Positions 8,666-17,162 of a stretch of DNA of 36,588 nucleotides are shown in pieces; the first letter of the stretch is position 1; each line of letters starts with the position of its first letter. The translations under genes were made by a program, and so were the position numbers. The notes under the pieces are model-generated. The model ran no database searches. It was not told the DNA's origin and saw only the letters and a list, made by a program, of their open reading frames with translations. Origin of the DNA: Acidobacteriota bacterium (GTDB lineage Bacteria > Actinomycetota > Acidimicrobiia > Acidimicrobiales > RAAP-2); the NCBI GenBank assembly GCA_018971385.1, contig JAGXAY010000013.1:1-36588 (forward strand), read 5' to 3'.

Positions 8666-9700
8666 CTAAACCAATCCCCCGCCGGGAACGGAAAGACCCA
8701 GGTGGGAGTAGGCCCGTTCCGTCGCGAGACGTCCCCGGGGCGTTCGTTGGATGAAACCCTCCCGCAGGAGAAACGGCTCGTAGGCGTCCTCGAGACTCGC
8801 GGGCTCCTCCCCGACCGCGTGGGCCAGGGTGCGTAGTCCCACCGGAGAGACTGCGAAGGGTCCGCACAGCAGTTCGAGGATGCGACGGTCGATCTTGTCC
8901 AGTCCCGAGCGGTCCACTCCGAAGAGGTCGAGCGCCCGGTCCGCCTCCGCTCCCCCCACCCGAGTCCAGCCCTCCACCGAAGCCACGTCCCGCACTCGCC
9001 GGAGGAGGCGATTGGCGATACGGGGCGTGCCCCTCGAGCGACGGGCGATCTCGTGGGCCCCGGGTTCGTCCACCTCTAGTTCGAGGAGCTGGGCGGAGCG
9101 CCGAACAATGCGGGTGAGATCGTCGGTGTCGTAGAGATCGAGTTGGGCGACGAAACCGAACCGGTCCCTCAGGGGCGCCGCCACTCGCCCCGTGCGCGTC
9201 GTCGCCCCCACCAGGGTGAAGGGCTCGAGTTCGAGACGAATCGAGCGCGCCGAGGGTCCCCGACCCACCATGACGTCGATGCGGCGATCCTCGAGCGCCG
9301 GGTAGAGAACCTCCTCGACCGCCCGCGGGAGACGGTGAATCTCGTCGATGAAGACCACGTCGCCCGCCGTCAGGTCGCTCAGGAGGGCGACGAGGTCGCC
9401 CGGGCGACCGAGTACCGGCCCCGAACTGACTCGGAGGCTCGCCCCCATCTCCGCCGCGACGATCGAGGCGAGGGACGTCTTACCGAGTCCCGGGGGACCG
9501 GCGAAGAGCAGGTGATCCACGCACTGGTGACGGGCCTTGGCCGCCGCGAGAACGATCCGCAGGTGGCCCACGAGTTCGGGCTGACCGACGAAGTCGTCGA
9601 GGGACTCCGGTCGAAGCGACCACTCGAGCACTCGGTCCCCTTCCGGGGCGAGTGGGGCGGCGTCCCGATTCTCACCCACATCGAGGTCCCGGCGCACCAC
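8666..9700 (-). CDS. ruvB: Holliday junction branch-migration ATPase RuvB
   Basis: AAA+ hexameric motor that drives branch migration with RuvA at Holliday junctions. The 344 residues show the family N-terminus LRPESLDDFVGQPELVGHL, Walker A GPPGLGKT (68-75), Walker B DEIH (119-122), the sensor segment LVGATTRTGRVAAPLRDRFG and a C-terminal winged helix ending in FIQRTPRGRLAT. The GTG start shares one base with the ruvA stop (TAGTG); a second GTG follows immediately. It forms a tight ruvC-ruvA-ruvB operon. The 53 bases between it and yajC downstream show no clear terminator. Confidence 0.97.
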   Translation of the reverse strand: MVRRDLDVGENRDAAPLAPEGDRVLEWSLRPESLDDFVGQPELVGHLRIVLAAAKARHQCVDHLLFAGPPGLGKTSLASIVAAEMGASLRVSSGPVLGRPGDLVALLSDLTAGDVVFIDEIHRLPRAVEEVLYPALEDRRIDVMVGRGPSARSIRLELEPFTLVGATTRTGRVAAPLRDRFGFVAQLDLYDTDDLTRIVRRSAQLLELEVDEPGAHEIARRSRGTPRIANRLLRRVRDVASVEGWTRVGGAEADRALDLFGVDRSGLDKIDRRILELLCGPFAVSPVGLRTLAHAVGEEPASLEDAYEPFLLREGFIQRTPRGRLATERAYSHLGLSVPGGGLV

Positions 9701-10239
9701 TAGCGGGCCATCCGGGCGAGCGCGAGGCGTAGGGCGGCCGCTTCATCCTCCGGCCACTCGATTCCCCCGACGGCGTCGCCAATCTCGGCGCTCGAGTACC
9801 CGAGACCCCGCAGAGCGTCGAGTACCGAGTCGGGAATCGAGGGTTGCTCCGGGCTCACCAGTCGGCCGCGCAGTTCGAGCACGATGCGCGACGCGGTCTT
9901 CGGCCCGATGCCCGGAACCCGGGAGAGGGCCTTCGTGTCCCCCTCGTCGAGGGCCCGTCGTAGTTCCTCGAGAGAGAGGGTCCGTAGCGCGGCGAGGGCC
10001 GTCGAGGGTCCAATGCCCGGAGTCCCGTTCAGGAGTTCGAAGAGGTCGCGCTCCTCCACGGTGTCGAATCCGTAGAGCAGGAGAGCGTCGGTTCGAAGAA
10101 CCGTCTGCACGAAGAACTCCCGGGACTCACCCCGCCGAGCACCCGCGACCGTGGTGAGCTGGTAGCCCACTCCCCCCACGTCGAGGACCACGACCGGACC
10201 CCGAACGTCGACGACTCGGCCCTTCAGCCACCCGATCAC
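9700..10239 (-). CDS. ruvA: Holliday junction DNA helicase subunit RuvA
   Basis: Tetrameric junction-binding protein that loads RuvB. The 179 residues contain the N-terminal OB-fold (MIGWLKGRVVDV to about 63), two helix-hairpin-helix motifs (NGTPGIGPSTALAAL and LSRVPGIGPKTASRIV) and the C-terminal RuvB-binding UBA-like domain (DALRGLGYSSAEIGDAV). The GTG start overlaps the ruvC stop as GTGA, so translation is probably coupled. Confidence 0.97.
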   Translation of the reverse strand: MIGWLKGRVVDVRGPVVVLDVGGVGYQLTTVAGARRGESREFFVQTVLRTDALLLYGFDTVEERDLFELLNGTPGIGPSTALAALRTLSLEELRRALDEGDTKALSRVPGIGPKTASRIVLELRGRLVSPEQPSIPDSVLDALRGLGYSSAEIGDAVGGIEWPEDEAAALRLALARMAR

Positions 10240-10739
10240 GGCAACGCCTCCGCCCAGCGTTCTTCCCGGGGCGCGACCCGGAGGTAGGTGAGGGCCAGTC
10301 CGAGGGCGTCGGCGGCGTCGGGCGGACGAGGGACCTCTCGCAGGTGGAGAAGACGGGTCACCATCTGTTGAATCTGCTCCTTCGTGGCCGCCCCGTATCC
10401 GCAGACCGCCAACTTCATCTCCTGACTGGTGAACTGGCGCACGTGGGCGCCGCGCAGCCCGGCGAGGGCGATGGCGATGCCGCTCAACTGGGTCACCGGC
10501 ACGGCCGTGCGGGCGTTGCGCTGAAAGAAGACCTTCTCCACCACCACGACGTCGGGGCGGTACTGCTCGTAGAGGGCGCTCAGATCCCGGGCCAGATCGG
10601 TGAGACGATCCTCGGTCGCCCGACCGGGCGAGGTCTCTAGGACCCCGGCCGCCACCGCCCGGGGGCTCCCCCCGTTTTCGGCGTCGAGGAGCCCGAAGCC
10701 GCAGCGAGTGAGACCGGGGTCGACGCCCAACACGAACAT
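10236..10739 (-). CDS. ruvC: Holliday junction endonuclease RuvC
   Basis: Resolvase that cuts Holliday junctions symmetrically. All four acidic catalytic residues can be seen: Asp7 (LGVDPGLTRCG), Glu68 (VVVEKVFFQRNA), and Asp141 and Asp144 (PPDAADALGLAL). At 167 residues it has usual length. It is the first gene of ruvCAB. yebC ends 39 bases upstream, and a TAAAGT box 7 bases before the ATG, with no Shine-Dalgarno, suggests its own leaderless start in addition to readthrough. Confidence 0.97.
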   Translation of the reverse strand: MFVLGVDPGLTRCGFGLLDAENGGSPRAVAAGVLETSPGRATEDRLTDLARDLSALYEQYRPDVVVVEKVFFQRNARTAVPVTQLSGIAIALAGLRGAHVRQFTSQEMKLAVCGYGAATKEQIQQMVTRLLHLREVPRPPDAADALGLALTYLRVAPREERWAEALP

Positions 10740-10746
10740 GTGTTCG

Positions 10747-10752
10747 ACTTTA
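10747..10752 (-). promoter_or_regulatory. Putative -10 box of ruvC, leaderless type
   Basis: TAAAGT lies 7 bases upstream of the ruvC ATG in the yebC-ruvC gap. It fits the TANNNT pattern seen before other starts that lack a ribosome site. Confidence 0.45.
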
Positions 10753-10778
10753 GCGGGCGCGAGACCCGTGACCGGGGA

Positions 10779-11531
10779 CTACTCCGCGGCCACGCTCGCT
10801 AGCAGGTCGTCGGAGATGTCGAAGTTGGCGAACACGTTCTGGACGTCGTCGTGTTCGTCGACGGCGTCCATCAGACGCAGGATCTTCTTCGCCTCCGTCT
10901 CGTCCCCGACCGGGATGACGTTCTGGGGCACGAGGGTCAACTCCGAACTGAGGACACTGACGCCGCGGCTCTCGAGGGCGTCGCGCACCGCCATCAGTTC
11001 GGTCGGCTCGGTCGTCACCACGTAGTTGTCCCCCTGGGGCTCAAAGTTTTCGCCCCCCGCCTCGAGCACCCACTCCAGCAGCTGGTCCTCGTCGAGCGGC
11101 CCCTTCACCTCGAGGGTCCCCTTGCGGTCGAACTGCCAGGACACCGCCCCCGGCTCGGCGATCGTGCCCCCGTTCTTCGACAAGAGGTGCTTGATCTCGG
11201 CGCTCGTGCGGTTGCGGTTGTCGGTCAACGTCTCGATGATGAGCGCGACCCCTCCCGGGGCGTAGCCCTCGTAGGAGATCGCCTCGTAGCGCACTCCCTC
11301 GAGTTCGCCGGTTCCCCGCTTAATCGCCCGCTCGATGGTGTCGAGGGGCACGGAGGCGTCCCGGGCCTTCTGGAACATGGTGCGCAGTGCGGCGTTCGAT
11401 TCGGGGTCACCCCCACCCTCTCGCGCCGCCACCTCCACCTGTCGAATCAACTTGGCGAAGACCTTGGCTCGCACCGCGTCTTTGGCGGCCTTCTGGTGCT
11501 TCGTCGTTGCCCATTTAGAGTGCCCGGACAT
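10779..11531 (-). CDS. YebC/TACO1-family protein
   Basis: Conserved three-domain protein of about 250 residues, known as a transcriptional regulator in some bacteria and as a ribosome-associated factor that relieves stalling in others. It begins with the invariant MSGHSKWATTKHQKAAKD and continues with KLIRQVEVAAREGGGDPESN, IERAIKRGTGE and YEGYAPGGVALIIE. ATG 11531 is chosen because AGGAGG stands four bases upstream and the protein begins exactly at the family N-terminus; the frame stays open further upstream without homology. It sits between pdxT and ruvC, as in mycobacteria (from memory). Confidence 0.95.
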   Translation of the reverse strand: MSGHSKWATTKHQKAAKDAVRAKVFAKLIRQVEVAAREGGGDPESNAALRTMFQKARDASVPLDTIERAIKRGTGELEGVRYEAISYEGYAPGGVALIIETLTDNRNRTSAEIKHLLSKNGGTIAEPGAVSWQFDRKGTLEVKGPLDEDQLLEWVLEAGGENFEPQGDNYVVTTEPTELMAVRDALESRGVSVLSSELTLVPQNVIPVGDETEAKKILRLMDAVDEHDDVQNVFANFDISDDLLASVAAE

Positions 11532-11559
11532 TGTTCCTCCTACCCCGATTGGGGCCCCG

Positions 11560-12153
11560 TTATCGTAACGCTTCGGACATCGAGTCGAGAAACAACTGGT
11601 GTACCCGGTCCACCGGGGTGAGTTCGGGGTGAAACGAACACCCCCAGACCGGGCCCTGACGGACGAGGACGGGGTGTTCCCCGTCGCCGTGGTCGTAGGT
11701 CGCGACAACGTCCACGTCTGCGCCCACCTCTTCGATGCGGGGAGCCCGGATAAAGACCCCCGGCACGTCCCCGACTCCGCGCACCGCCACCGGTGCTTCG
11801 AAGCTCGCCACCTGGCGACCGTAGCCGTTGCGCCGCACCGCGACGTCGAGGGCGCCGTAGCTCCACTGGTCGGCCCGCCCGTCACTCACCGAGGTGGAGA
11901 GCATGATCAGTCCCGCGCAGGTCCCGAAGGTCGAGAGACCCTCCTCGAGGGCCCGCGCGAGGGGCTCGCGGAGGCCCGAGGTCGTGAGCAGGTAGGCGAT
12001 CGTCGTCGACTCGCCCCCCGGTATCACCAGTCCGTCGAGTCCCGCCAACTGATTGGGACGGCGAACCCGTTCGGCCCGAACGTTCAGCCGTTCGAGGACG
12101 CCGACGTGTTCGCGAACATCACCCTGGAGGGCGAGAACACCAACCCGTCGCAC
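11560..12153 (-). CDS. pdxT: Pyridoxal 5'-phosphate synthase glutaminase subunit PdxT
   Basis: Class I glutamine amidotransferase that releases ammonia for PdxS in the DXP-independent vitamin B6 pathway. The 197 residues contain the oxyanion segment IPGGEST (44-50), the nucleophile Cys79 in FGTCAGLI, and the His175/Glu177 pair in CSFHPELTP, so the triad is complete. The GTG start shares one base with the pdxS stop, giving a coupled pdxS-pdxT pair that forms the 12+12 synthase. Confidence 0.97.
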   Translation of the reverse strand: MRRVGVLALQGDVREHVGVLERLNVRAERVRRPNQLAGLDGLVIPGGESTTIAYLLTTSGLREPLARALEEGLSTFGTCAGLIMLSTSVSDGRADQWSYGALDVAVRRNGYGRQVASFEAPVAVRGVGDVPGVFIRAPRIEEVGADVDVVATYDHGDGEHPVLVRQGPVWGCSFHPELTPVDRVHQLFLDSMSEALR

Positions 12154-13046
12154 TACCAGCCGCGCTCGGCCAAACGAACCTCGAGGGTCGCGGTCTCGAA
12201 CCCCTTCATCGCGGCCCCGAGACCGGTCGACACCTTCGCCACGATGGCCGGGTCCTGGTAGTGCGTCGTCGCCTCAACGATGGCCTTGGCCATGCGAACC
12301 GGGTCGTCACTCTTGAAGATGCCCGAGCCCACGAAGACGGCCTGGGCGCCGAGCTGCATGACGAGGGAGGCGTCGGCCGGGGTCGAGAGACCCCCGGCGC
12401 AGAAGAGGGGAACGGGCAGTTCACCCGTTTCGGCGACCTCGCGCACGAGCGGGAGCGGGGCCTGGAGATCCTTCGCCAGGGCGTAGAGCTCCGTGGCGTC
12501 GGCGCTCTGGAGCCGGCGAATCTGGGTCATGATGGTGCGCAGGTGCCGGACCGCCTCGACGACGTTCCCAGTTCCCGCTTCACCCTTCGAGCGGATCATG
12601 CAGGCGCCCTCGCCGATGCGTCGCAGCGCCTCGCCGAGGTTGGTGGCTCCGCACACGAAGGGCACGGTGAAGGCCCACTTGTCGATGTGGTTCTCCTCAT
12701 CGGCCGGGGTCAACACCTCGGACTCGTCGATGTAGTCCACGTCGAGGGACTGGAGAATCTGAGCTTCGGCGAAGTGGCCGATACGGGCCTTGGCCATGAC
12801 GGGGATGGTGACGGCGGCCTGGATGCCCTGAATCATCTCGGGGTCACTCATGCGAGCCACTCCCCCGTCGCGACGAATGTCGGAGGGCACTCGTTCGAGG
12901 GCCATCACCGCGACCGCCCCCGAGTCTTCGGCGATACGCGCCTGCTCGGGATTCACGACGTCCATGATGACGCCGCCGCGCAGCATGTCGGCGAGACCGC
13001 GCTTCACCAACGTCGAACCAGTCTGAGAACCCATGCCCGTAGTCAT
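12153..13046 (-). CDS. pdxS: Pyridoxal 5'-phosphate synthase lyase subunit PdxS
   Basis: Builds PLP from ribose 5-phosphate, glyceraldehyde 3-phosphate and ammonia. The 297 residues form the TIM barrel with [20 protein letters not shown], the Schiff-base lysine Lys86 ([11 protein letters not shown]), the strongly conserved [20 protein letters not shown] and the second lysine Lys154 ([11 protein letters not shown]). The C-terminal tail EVRLAERGW matches the family. The ATG start has no Shine-Dalgarno; TAGGCT lies 6 bases upstream, pointing to a leaderless mRNA. The M48-like gene starts the next unit 26 bases away. Confidence 0.98.
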   Translation of the reverse strand: MTTGMGSQTGSTLVKRGLADMLRGGVIMDVVNPEQARIAEDSGAVAVMALERVPSDIRRDGGVARMSDPEMIQGIQAAVTIPVMAKARIGHFAEAQILQSLDVDYIDESEVLTPADEENHIDKWAFTVPFVCGATNLGEALRRIGEGACMIRSKGEAGTGNVVEAVRHLRTIMTQIRRLQSADATELYALAKDLQAPLPLVREVAETGELPVPLFCAGGLSTPADASLVMQLGAQAVFVGSGIFKSDDPVRMAKAIVEATTHYQDPAIVAKVSTGLGAAMKGFETATLEVRLAERGW

Positions 13047-13052
13047 GGGTCC

Positions 13053-13058
13053 AGCCTA
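13053..13058 (-). promoter_or_regulatory. Putative -10 box of pdxS, leaderless type
   Basis: TAGGCT ends 6 bases before the pdxS ATG. The hexamer and spacing match those of rel, the M48-like gene and fabI. Confidence 0.55.
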
Positions 13059-13072
13059 ACGGTCGGGGCGCT

Positions 13073-13963
13073 CTACCACTCCTCGAGCGCCATCGCGCGC
13101 AGCGTGGCGTCGTCGAGATCGGAGAGCTCCGCCTCGGCTCGATCGCTGTGGGCGTCGAACCAGACGGAGCGCTCGGAGCGGTACTGCTCGCTCGAGAAGT
13201 ACGCGCTCGTGGCGTCCTGGGCGGCGCAGCGACGTAGCGCCCCGGAGAGTCCGAGGGGGTAGCGAATCTGGGCCGCCCCCACCTCGTCGCAGCGGTAGAG
13301 GAGACCACTGCCGGCGAGAGTACGCCGACGCTCTTCGGTGAGATCGAGCAGGGCGGCCGCGACTTGACGTTCGAGCACCCCCACCCGAGTGCGGGCGAAG
13401 AGGTGGGCGAGCACGCCCTCGAACTCAATGAGTTCGAAGTCGCGCACCAAAGCGTCGGTGACGAAGAGGGAGAGTCCCGTACCGTTCGGAACGAGGGCCG
13501 CGTTGTAGACGGGGTCGCTCACAACGAAACTGCTCACGCCGTCCACCCCGAAGGTGGCACCGAGTCGCTCGACGAGGGTCGTGACCCGAACGCGAGCCGT
13601 CGGGTCGCCCGACGGCGTGAAGTGATCGAGCAGTCGGGTCGCCATTGCCCCTTCCGAGTTGAGGGCCCGACTGAGTGACACCTGGGTGTCGATAGCGGCG
13701 ACGGCGATGACGACCAGGGCGAAGAGGGAGAACCACCAGTGCACGAAGGAGGCCGCGAGCAGGGCCACCACGACCACTCCGGCGAGCACCAGACGGGACC
13801 GGCGCCACTGCCAGAGGTAGCGCTTCAGGGCCTTCGCGTGGTAGTCACGCTCCTCGGCGTTCGGGCTGTAGGGACTCTGCCAGGTGGGATCGAGGACGAT
13901 GGGCACCGGAGCGCTCTCTCGACGAGGTCCCCGACGTTGCCGTGATCCACGAGCGCCCGCCAT
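13073..13963 (-). CDS. Membrane protein resembling an M48 (HtpX-like) metallopeptidase that has lost its zinc site
   Basis: 296 residues. A basic N-terminus leads to a pair of TM helices (about 58-74 and 77-92). A domain then follows whose layout matches M48 peptidases: SFVVSDPVYNAALVPNGTGL corresponds to the usual strand DPxxNAFAxG, LSLFVTDALVRDF to the VVxxTTGLL segment, and FEGVLAHLFARTRVGV (182-197) to the zinc helix LxAVLAHELAHxRxxD. Here HExxH has become HLFAR (187-191), so the catalytic Glu and second His are missing. The later GALRRCA region keeps the EAD-helix spacing but not the Glu ligand. It is therefore probably an inactive homolog; its role is unknown. It stands between pdxS and pimA. 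The ATG has TAGGCT 6 bases upstream, overlapping the pimA stop. The alignment is by eye. Confidence 0.7.
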   Translation of the reverse strand: MAGARGSRQRRGPRRESAPVPIVLDPTWQSPYSPNAEERDYHAKALKRYLWQWRRSRLVLAGVVVVALLAASFVHWWFSLFALVVIAVAAIDTQVSLSRALNSEGAMATRLLDHFTPSGDPTARVRVTTLVERLGATFGVDGVSSFVVSDPVYNAALVPNGTGLSLFVTDALVRDFELIEFEGVLAHLFARTRVGVLERQVAAALLDLTEERRRTLAGSGLLYRCDEVGAAQIRYPLGLSGALRRCAAQDATSAYFSSEQYRSERSVWFDAHSDRAEAELSDLDDATLRAMALEEW

Positions 13964-13969
13964 GACCCC

Positions 13970-13975
13970 AGCCTA
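13970..13975 (-). promoter_or_regulatory. Putative -10 box of the M48-like gene, leaderless type
   Basis: TAGGCT ends 6 bases before the ATG. Its first three bases are also the TAG stop codon of pimA. Confidence 0.5.
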
Positions 13976-15079
13976 CCGGAGGGCGGCGCGGCGACGGAGG
14001 GCTTCGTCGTAGAGTTCCACGTACCGATCGACCAACCGACTCATCGACCACCCCTCGGCGTGGCGACGCGCCGCGTCGAGGGTCAGTCCGTCGCGGGTGG
14101 CCAGAGCGTGACTGATGGCCGTAATCCACGAGGGGACGTCGCCGGCGCGGGCGAGAACCGCATGACCCCCCGAGGCCTCGCGGTACCCGCTGATGTCGCT
14201 CGCCACCACCCGGGTCTCGGCGGCCATCGCCTCGAGGATGACGAGGCCGAAGGACTCACCAAAGCGCGAGGGCGCGAGGGCGACGTCGGCCGAGCGCCAC
14301 CAGCGCCGCTTGGTCTCGTCGTCCACTCGACCGAGGAACTCGATGTCCTTCGACCCACCGGCCCGTCGCACCAGTGACTCTCGTTCCGGCCCGTCGCCCG
14401 CAATGACCAGACGCCAGCCGGCTCGAGCGACCCGATTGTGTTCGAGAACGGCGTCGATGATCGTGTCGACTCCCTTACGCAGTTCCAGGCGACCCACGAA
14501 GACCAGGGTGGGTCGCTCGTGGCGTACTCGGGGAAACTCCCGGAATCTCTCCGTTTCGAGACCGTTAAAGAGCACCTCGGGGTGCAGGCCGTAGTGGGCG
14601 GCGAGCTCGGCAGCCGACGCCGAGACGGCGGTCGTGACGTCGAGGTGGCGGGCGCGCCGGCGCAGCCAGGGACCCGCCAGGCGCACGTCGAGACCGAGGC
14701 CGGAGCGGTGGAACGTCGCGACGAGGGGTCGGACGTGTTCAGTGACAATCGCTCCCGCCAGGCGGGGGGCGAAGGGTTCGTGCAGGTGCACCACGTCGGG
14801 GTTCCTCGTCACCACCTCACGCAGGGCGGCGCGCTGGTCCTTCGCGGCCAGAGCGAGGGGGGCTCGCGATCCGTTCGCCGGCACGCTGCGCGCCCGACCG
14901 AGGGCCACCACGGTCGCCTCGGTGTCGAGGTGGCGGGCCGCGGGACCCGGGGAGAGGACGGTCACGGAGTAGTCCCGGCGGATCAACTCCCGACTCATGG
15001 CGAGAACCTGCTCTTGCACCCCACCGGGGACGTAGAGCGAGTAGGGACTGAGCAGCGCGACGTGGTGAACGGAACTCAC
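13973..15079 (-). CDS. pimA: GT4 glycosyltransferase, probable phosphatidylinositol alpha-mannosyltransferase
   Basis: Probably transfers the first mannose from GDP-mannose to phosphatidylinositol on the inner membrane face. The 368 residues, in GT-B fold, begin VALLSPYSLYVPGGVQEQV, matching the PimA nucleotide loop, then VVHLHEPFAPRL and ATFHRSGLG, the acceptor-domain region. The C-terminal domain has LVFVGRLELRKGVDTII and the retaining-GT motif GESFGLVILEAMA. The GTG start at 15079 overlaps the patA stop as GTGA; an open frame extends further upstream without homology. The neighbours pgsA and patA make the PIM role likely; the exact sugar is inferred from that context. Confidence 0.88.
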   Translation of the reverse strand: MSSVHHVALLSPYSLYVPGGVQEQVLAMSRELIRRDYSVTVLSPGPAARHLDTEATVVALGRARSVPANGSRAPLALAAKDQRAALREVVTRNPDVVHLHEPFAPRLAGAIVTEHVRPLVATFHRSGLGLDVRLAGPWLRRRARHLDVTTAVSASAAELAAHYGLHPEVLFNGLETERFREFPRVRHERPTLVFVGRLELRKGVDTIIDAVLEHNRVARAGWRLVIAGDGPERESLVRRAGGSKDIEFLGRVDDETKRRWWRSADVALAPSRFGESFGLVILEAMAAETRVVASDISGYREASGGHAVLARAGDVPSWITAISHALATRDGLTLDAARRHAEGWSMSRLVDRYVELYDEALRRRAALR

Positions 15080-15945
15080 GCGAACCGGTCCTCGAGAACG
15101 TGCCACTGATCGGGGGCGCGGCGAATCAAATCTTCGAGTTCGTGGGTCAACTCCTGGGTGACCCGGGCCACGTCGTCGCGCAGTCGCCCCCGCCGGGTGG
15201 TGTCGAGCGGGGGTCCCACGGCGGCGAAGTGGTCCCGACCCGGTCCGAGGTAACACGCGGCCGGGAGGAGCGCGGCCCCGGTGCGCAGGGCCAGTGTCGC
15301 CGGCCCGGCCGGCACCGTGACGCGTCGGGAGAAGAACTCCACCTCGATACCGTTACCCTGAATGTCCCGGTCGCAGAGCAGACCGACGACGCCCCCGCGA
15401 CGAAGGACCTCACTCAAGGCTCCCGAGGCTCGCTCGTCGAGACCCACGACCTCCACGCCCACCGCTCGGCGTTGGGCGGTGAAGAAGTCGAACATCTCCT
15501 CGGGCTCGAGGCGTTCGGCCACGACCGTCATCGGCAGGCCCACCGAGGAGATAAACGCCCCGCCCCAGTCCCAGTTGCCGACGTGGGGCAGACCCACGAT
15601 GACTCCCCGGCCCTCGGCGGCGGCGTCCTCGAGGTACTCTCGCCCCTCCGAAATACAGAATCGTCGAGTGCGCTCCTCCTCGGAGAGCGAGGTGAGTTTG
15701 AAGGTCTCGGCCCAGTAGCGGGCGTAGGAGCGCAGTCCCCGAGTGACCCAGTCGTCGAGCTCCTCGGGGGAGAGTGGGGTTCCGAGCACGGTCGCGAGAT
15801 TACGGCTCAGGTGTGTCACGGCGGGGGAACGACGGGGTCGGCGCCCGGCCACCGCTTCGGCGACGGCGACGTTCAGTCGCTCCGGCGAGAGGGCCAGTGC
15901 TCGCGCACCCGCCTTGATGACAGCAACTCGCAGCGACGAGAACAC
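15076..15945 (-). CDS. LpxL/HtrB-family acyltransferase, probable PIM acyltransferase (PatA-like)
   Basis: Lysophospholipid-acyltransferase-like enzyme that in mycobacteria acylates the mannose of PIM1/PIM2. The catalytic motif appears as GLPHVGNWDWGG (HxxxxD type), followed by LCDRDIQGNGIEVEFF and VPAGPATLALRTGA, the usual acyl-CoA-binding sections. The start is unsettled: GTG 15945 lies five bases after the pgsA stop and gives 289 residues, while GTG 15978 would overlap pgsA by 29 bases and add 11 residues. A longer frame with a basic N-terminus lies almost wholly inside pgsA and is unlikely. It is in the middle of pgsA-patA-pimA. Function is assigned from family and position. Confidence 0.87.
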   Translation of the reverse strand: MFSSLRVAVIKAGARALALSPERLNVAVAEAVAGRRPRRSPAVTHLSRNLATVLGTPLSPEELDDWVTRGLRSYARYWAETFKLTSLSEEERTRRFCISEGREYLEDAAAEGRGVIVGLPHVGNWDWGGAFISSVGLPMTVVAERLEPEEMFDFFTAQRRAVGVEVVGLDERASGALSEVLRRGGVVGLLCDRDIQGNGIEVEFFSRRVTVPAGPATLALRTGAALLPAACYLGPGRDHFAAVGPPLDTTRRGRLRDDVARVTQELTHELEDLIRRAPDQWHVLEDRFA

Positions 15946-15949
15946 GATC

Positions 15950-16609
15950 TCAGTGGCGACTCGCCCGGAGCACTCGACGACGGAGTCGCTCCCCGTAGTG
16001 GCGCGAGGGCGACGCGACCGGCGGCGCGGGACGTTCCGCCGCTTGCCAGACACGATAGAAACGTCCGAACATCGTCATCGTGGTGAGGGCCAACATCACC
16101 CAGAGAACCGGAATGAAGATGGTCTTCGACACGAGGGCGACTCCGAGGAGAACCAGCCGTTCGGCCCGCTCCATCAGCCCGCCCTTCGCCGGGATACCGA
16201 GGCTCTCGGCCTTCGAACGCTGGTAGGAGATCATCAGGAACGTGGTGAGCAGACCAAAGGGCAGGAGGACGAGGGTGCCGTGGTGGTGGGCGGAGAGGTA
16301 GTACGCGACGCCGCCGAGCATCGCCGCGTCGGACCAACGGTCCACCACCGAGTCGAAGAAACTCCCCCTCTTCGAGGTCCGATGCGTCGCCTTGGCTACG
16401 GCCCCGTCTAAGAGGTCGAGCGCACCCGCCAGAATCAGGAGCACGATGGCCTGCCAGAAAAGTCCGGCCGCGATACACCCGGCGGTCGCCAGAGCGAACA
16501 CCAGGCCACTCGCGGTGAGGACGTCGGCCGACAAGCCCGCGCGTCCGAGGACCCGGCCCACGGGAGCCATGGTGGCGTCTGCGGATTGGCGGAACTTTCC
16601 GTCGAACAT
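15950..16609 (-). CDS. pgsA: CDP-alcohol phosphatidyltransferase, probable phosphatidylinositol-phosphate synthase
   Basis: Integral membrane enzyme expected to join CDP-diacylglycerol and inositol 1-phosphate, the entry to PI and PIM synthesis. The 219 residues carry the family motif D-x2-D-G-x2-A then G-x3-D-x3-D as LDLLDGAVAKATH and RGSFFDSVVDRWSD; the usual Arg of the motif is a Lys. There are about six hydrophobic segments. The tail is basic. ATG 16609 is preceded by GAGGAG. The family also includes PG-phosphate synthases, but the patA-pimA neighbours favour the inositol enzyme. Confidence 0.9.
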   Translation of the reverse strand: MFDGKFRQSADATMAPVGRVLGRAGLSADVLTASGLVFALATAGCIAAGLFWQAIVLLILAGALDLLDGAVAKATHRTSKRGSFFDSVVDRWSDAAMLGGVAYYLSAHHHGTLVLLPFGLLTTFLMISYQRSKAESLGIPAKGGLMERAERLVLLGVALVSKTIFIPVLWVMLALTTMTMFGRFYRVWQAAERPAPPVASPSRHYGERLRRRVLRASRH

Positions 16610-16643
16610 CGCTCTCCTCGGACTAGTCCCCGAGTCTACCGGC

Positions 16644-17162
16644 TTAGGGGCCCGACGGGGTATCGAGGTGAGACACCACCTTCGACCAGGTGGTCTCGAG
16701 GCTCTCGGGCAGCACGCGGGTCTCCCCGATCGCCGTCATGAAGTTGGTGTCCCCACTCCAGCGCGGGAGGGCGTGGGCGTGGAGGTGTTTCGGAATACCC
16801 GCTCCCGCGGCCTGACCGAGGTTCATGCCGATGTTCATTCCGTCGGCTCCGTAGGCGCTCTCGAGGGCGCGCACCGCGAGGCGTAGGGTCCTCGCAAAAC
16901 TGTCGTACTCGGCCTCCTCGAGGTCGCTCACGCCGCCGACGTGGCGTCGGGGCAGAACAAGCAGGTGGCCACTGCCGTAGGGGAAGGCGTTCAGCGTGAT
17001 GAAGGCGTACTCGTTACGCCACAGCACCCCCGACTGGGCGGAGGGCTCCTCGGCGCTCAACGCGCAGAACACGCAGGTCCCCTCGTCGCGCGAGTGGCGC
17101 GCGGCGTCGGGGGAGCTGACGTAGGACTCCCGCCAGGCGGCGTAGAGCCGCTCAAGCGCCAC
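16644..17162 (-). CDS. HIT-family hydrolase/phosphorylase
   Basis: Histidine-triad nucleotide-binding protein of 172 residues; actinobacterial relatives include Ap4A phosphorylase. It has an N-terminal CVFC zinc-type pair, the strand NAFPYGSGHLLVLPRRHV and the triad PKHLHAHALPRW (HxHxHxx). The GTG start overlaps the 3' end of thrS by 11 bases, so the two are cotranscribed. In mycobacteria the same kind of gene lies between thrS and pgsA1 (from memory). The precise substrate cannot be read from sequence. Confidence 0.92.
   Translation of the reverse strand: MALERLYAAWRESYVSSPDAARHSRDEGTCVFCALSAEEPSAQSGVLWRNEYAFITLNAFPYGSGHLLVLPRRHVGGVSDLEEAEYDSFARTLRLAVRALESAYGADGMNIGMNLGQAAGAGIPKHLHAHALPRWSGDTNFMTAIGETRVLPESLETTWSKVVSHLDTPSGP

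Noticed and set aside
11532-11885. N-terminal extension of the YebC frame
   Set aside because: It overlaps pdxT, has no homology, and the family N-terminus with AGGAGG starts at 11531.
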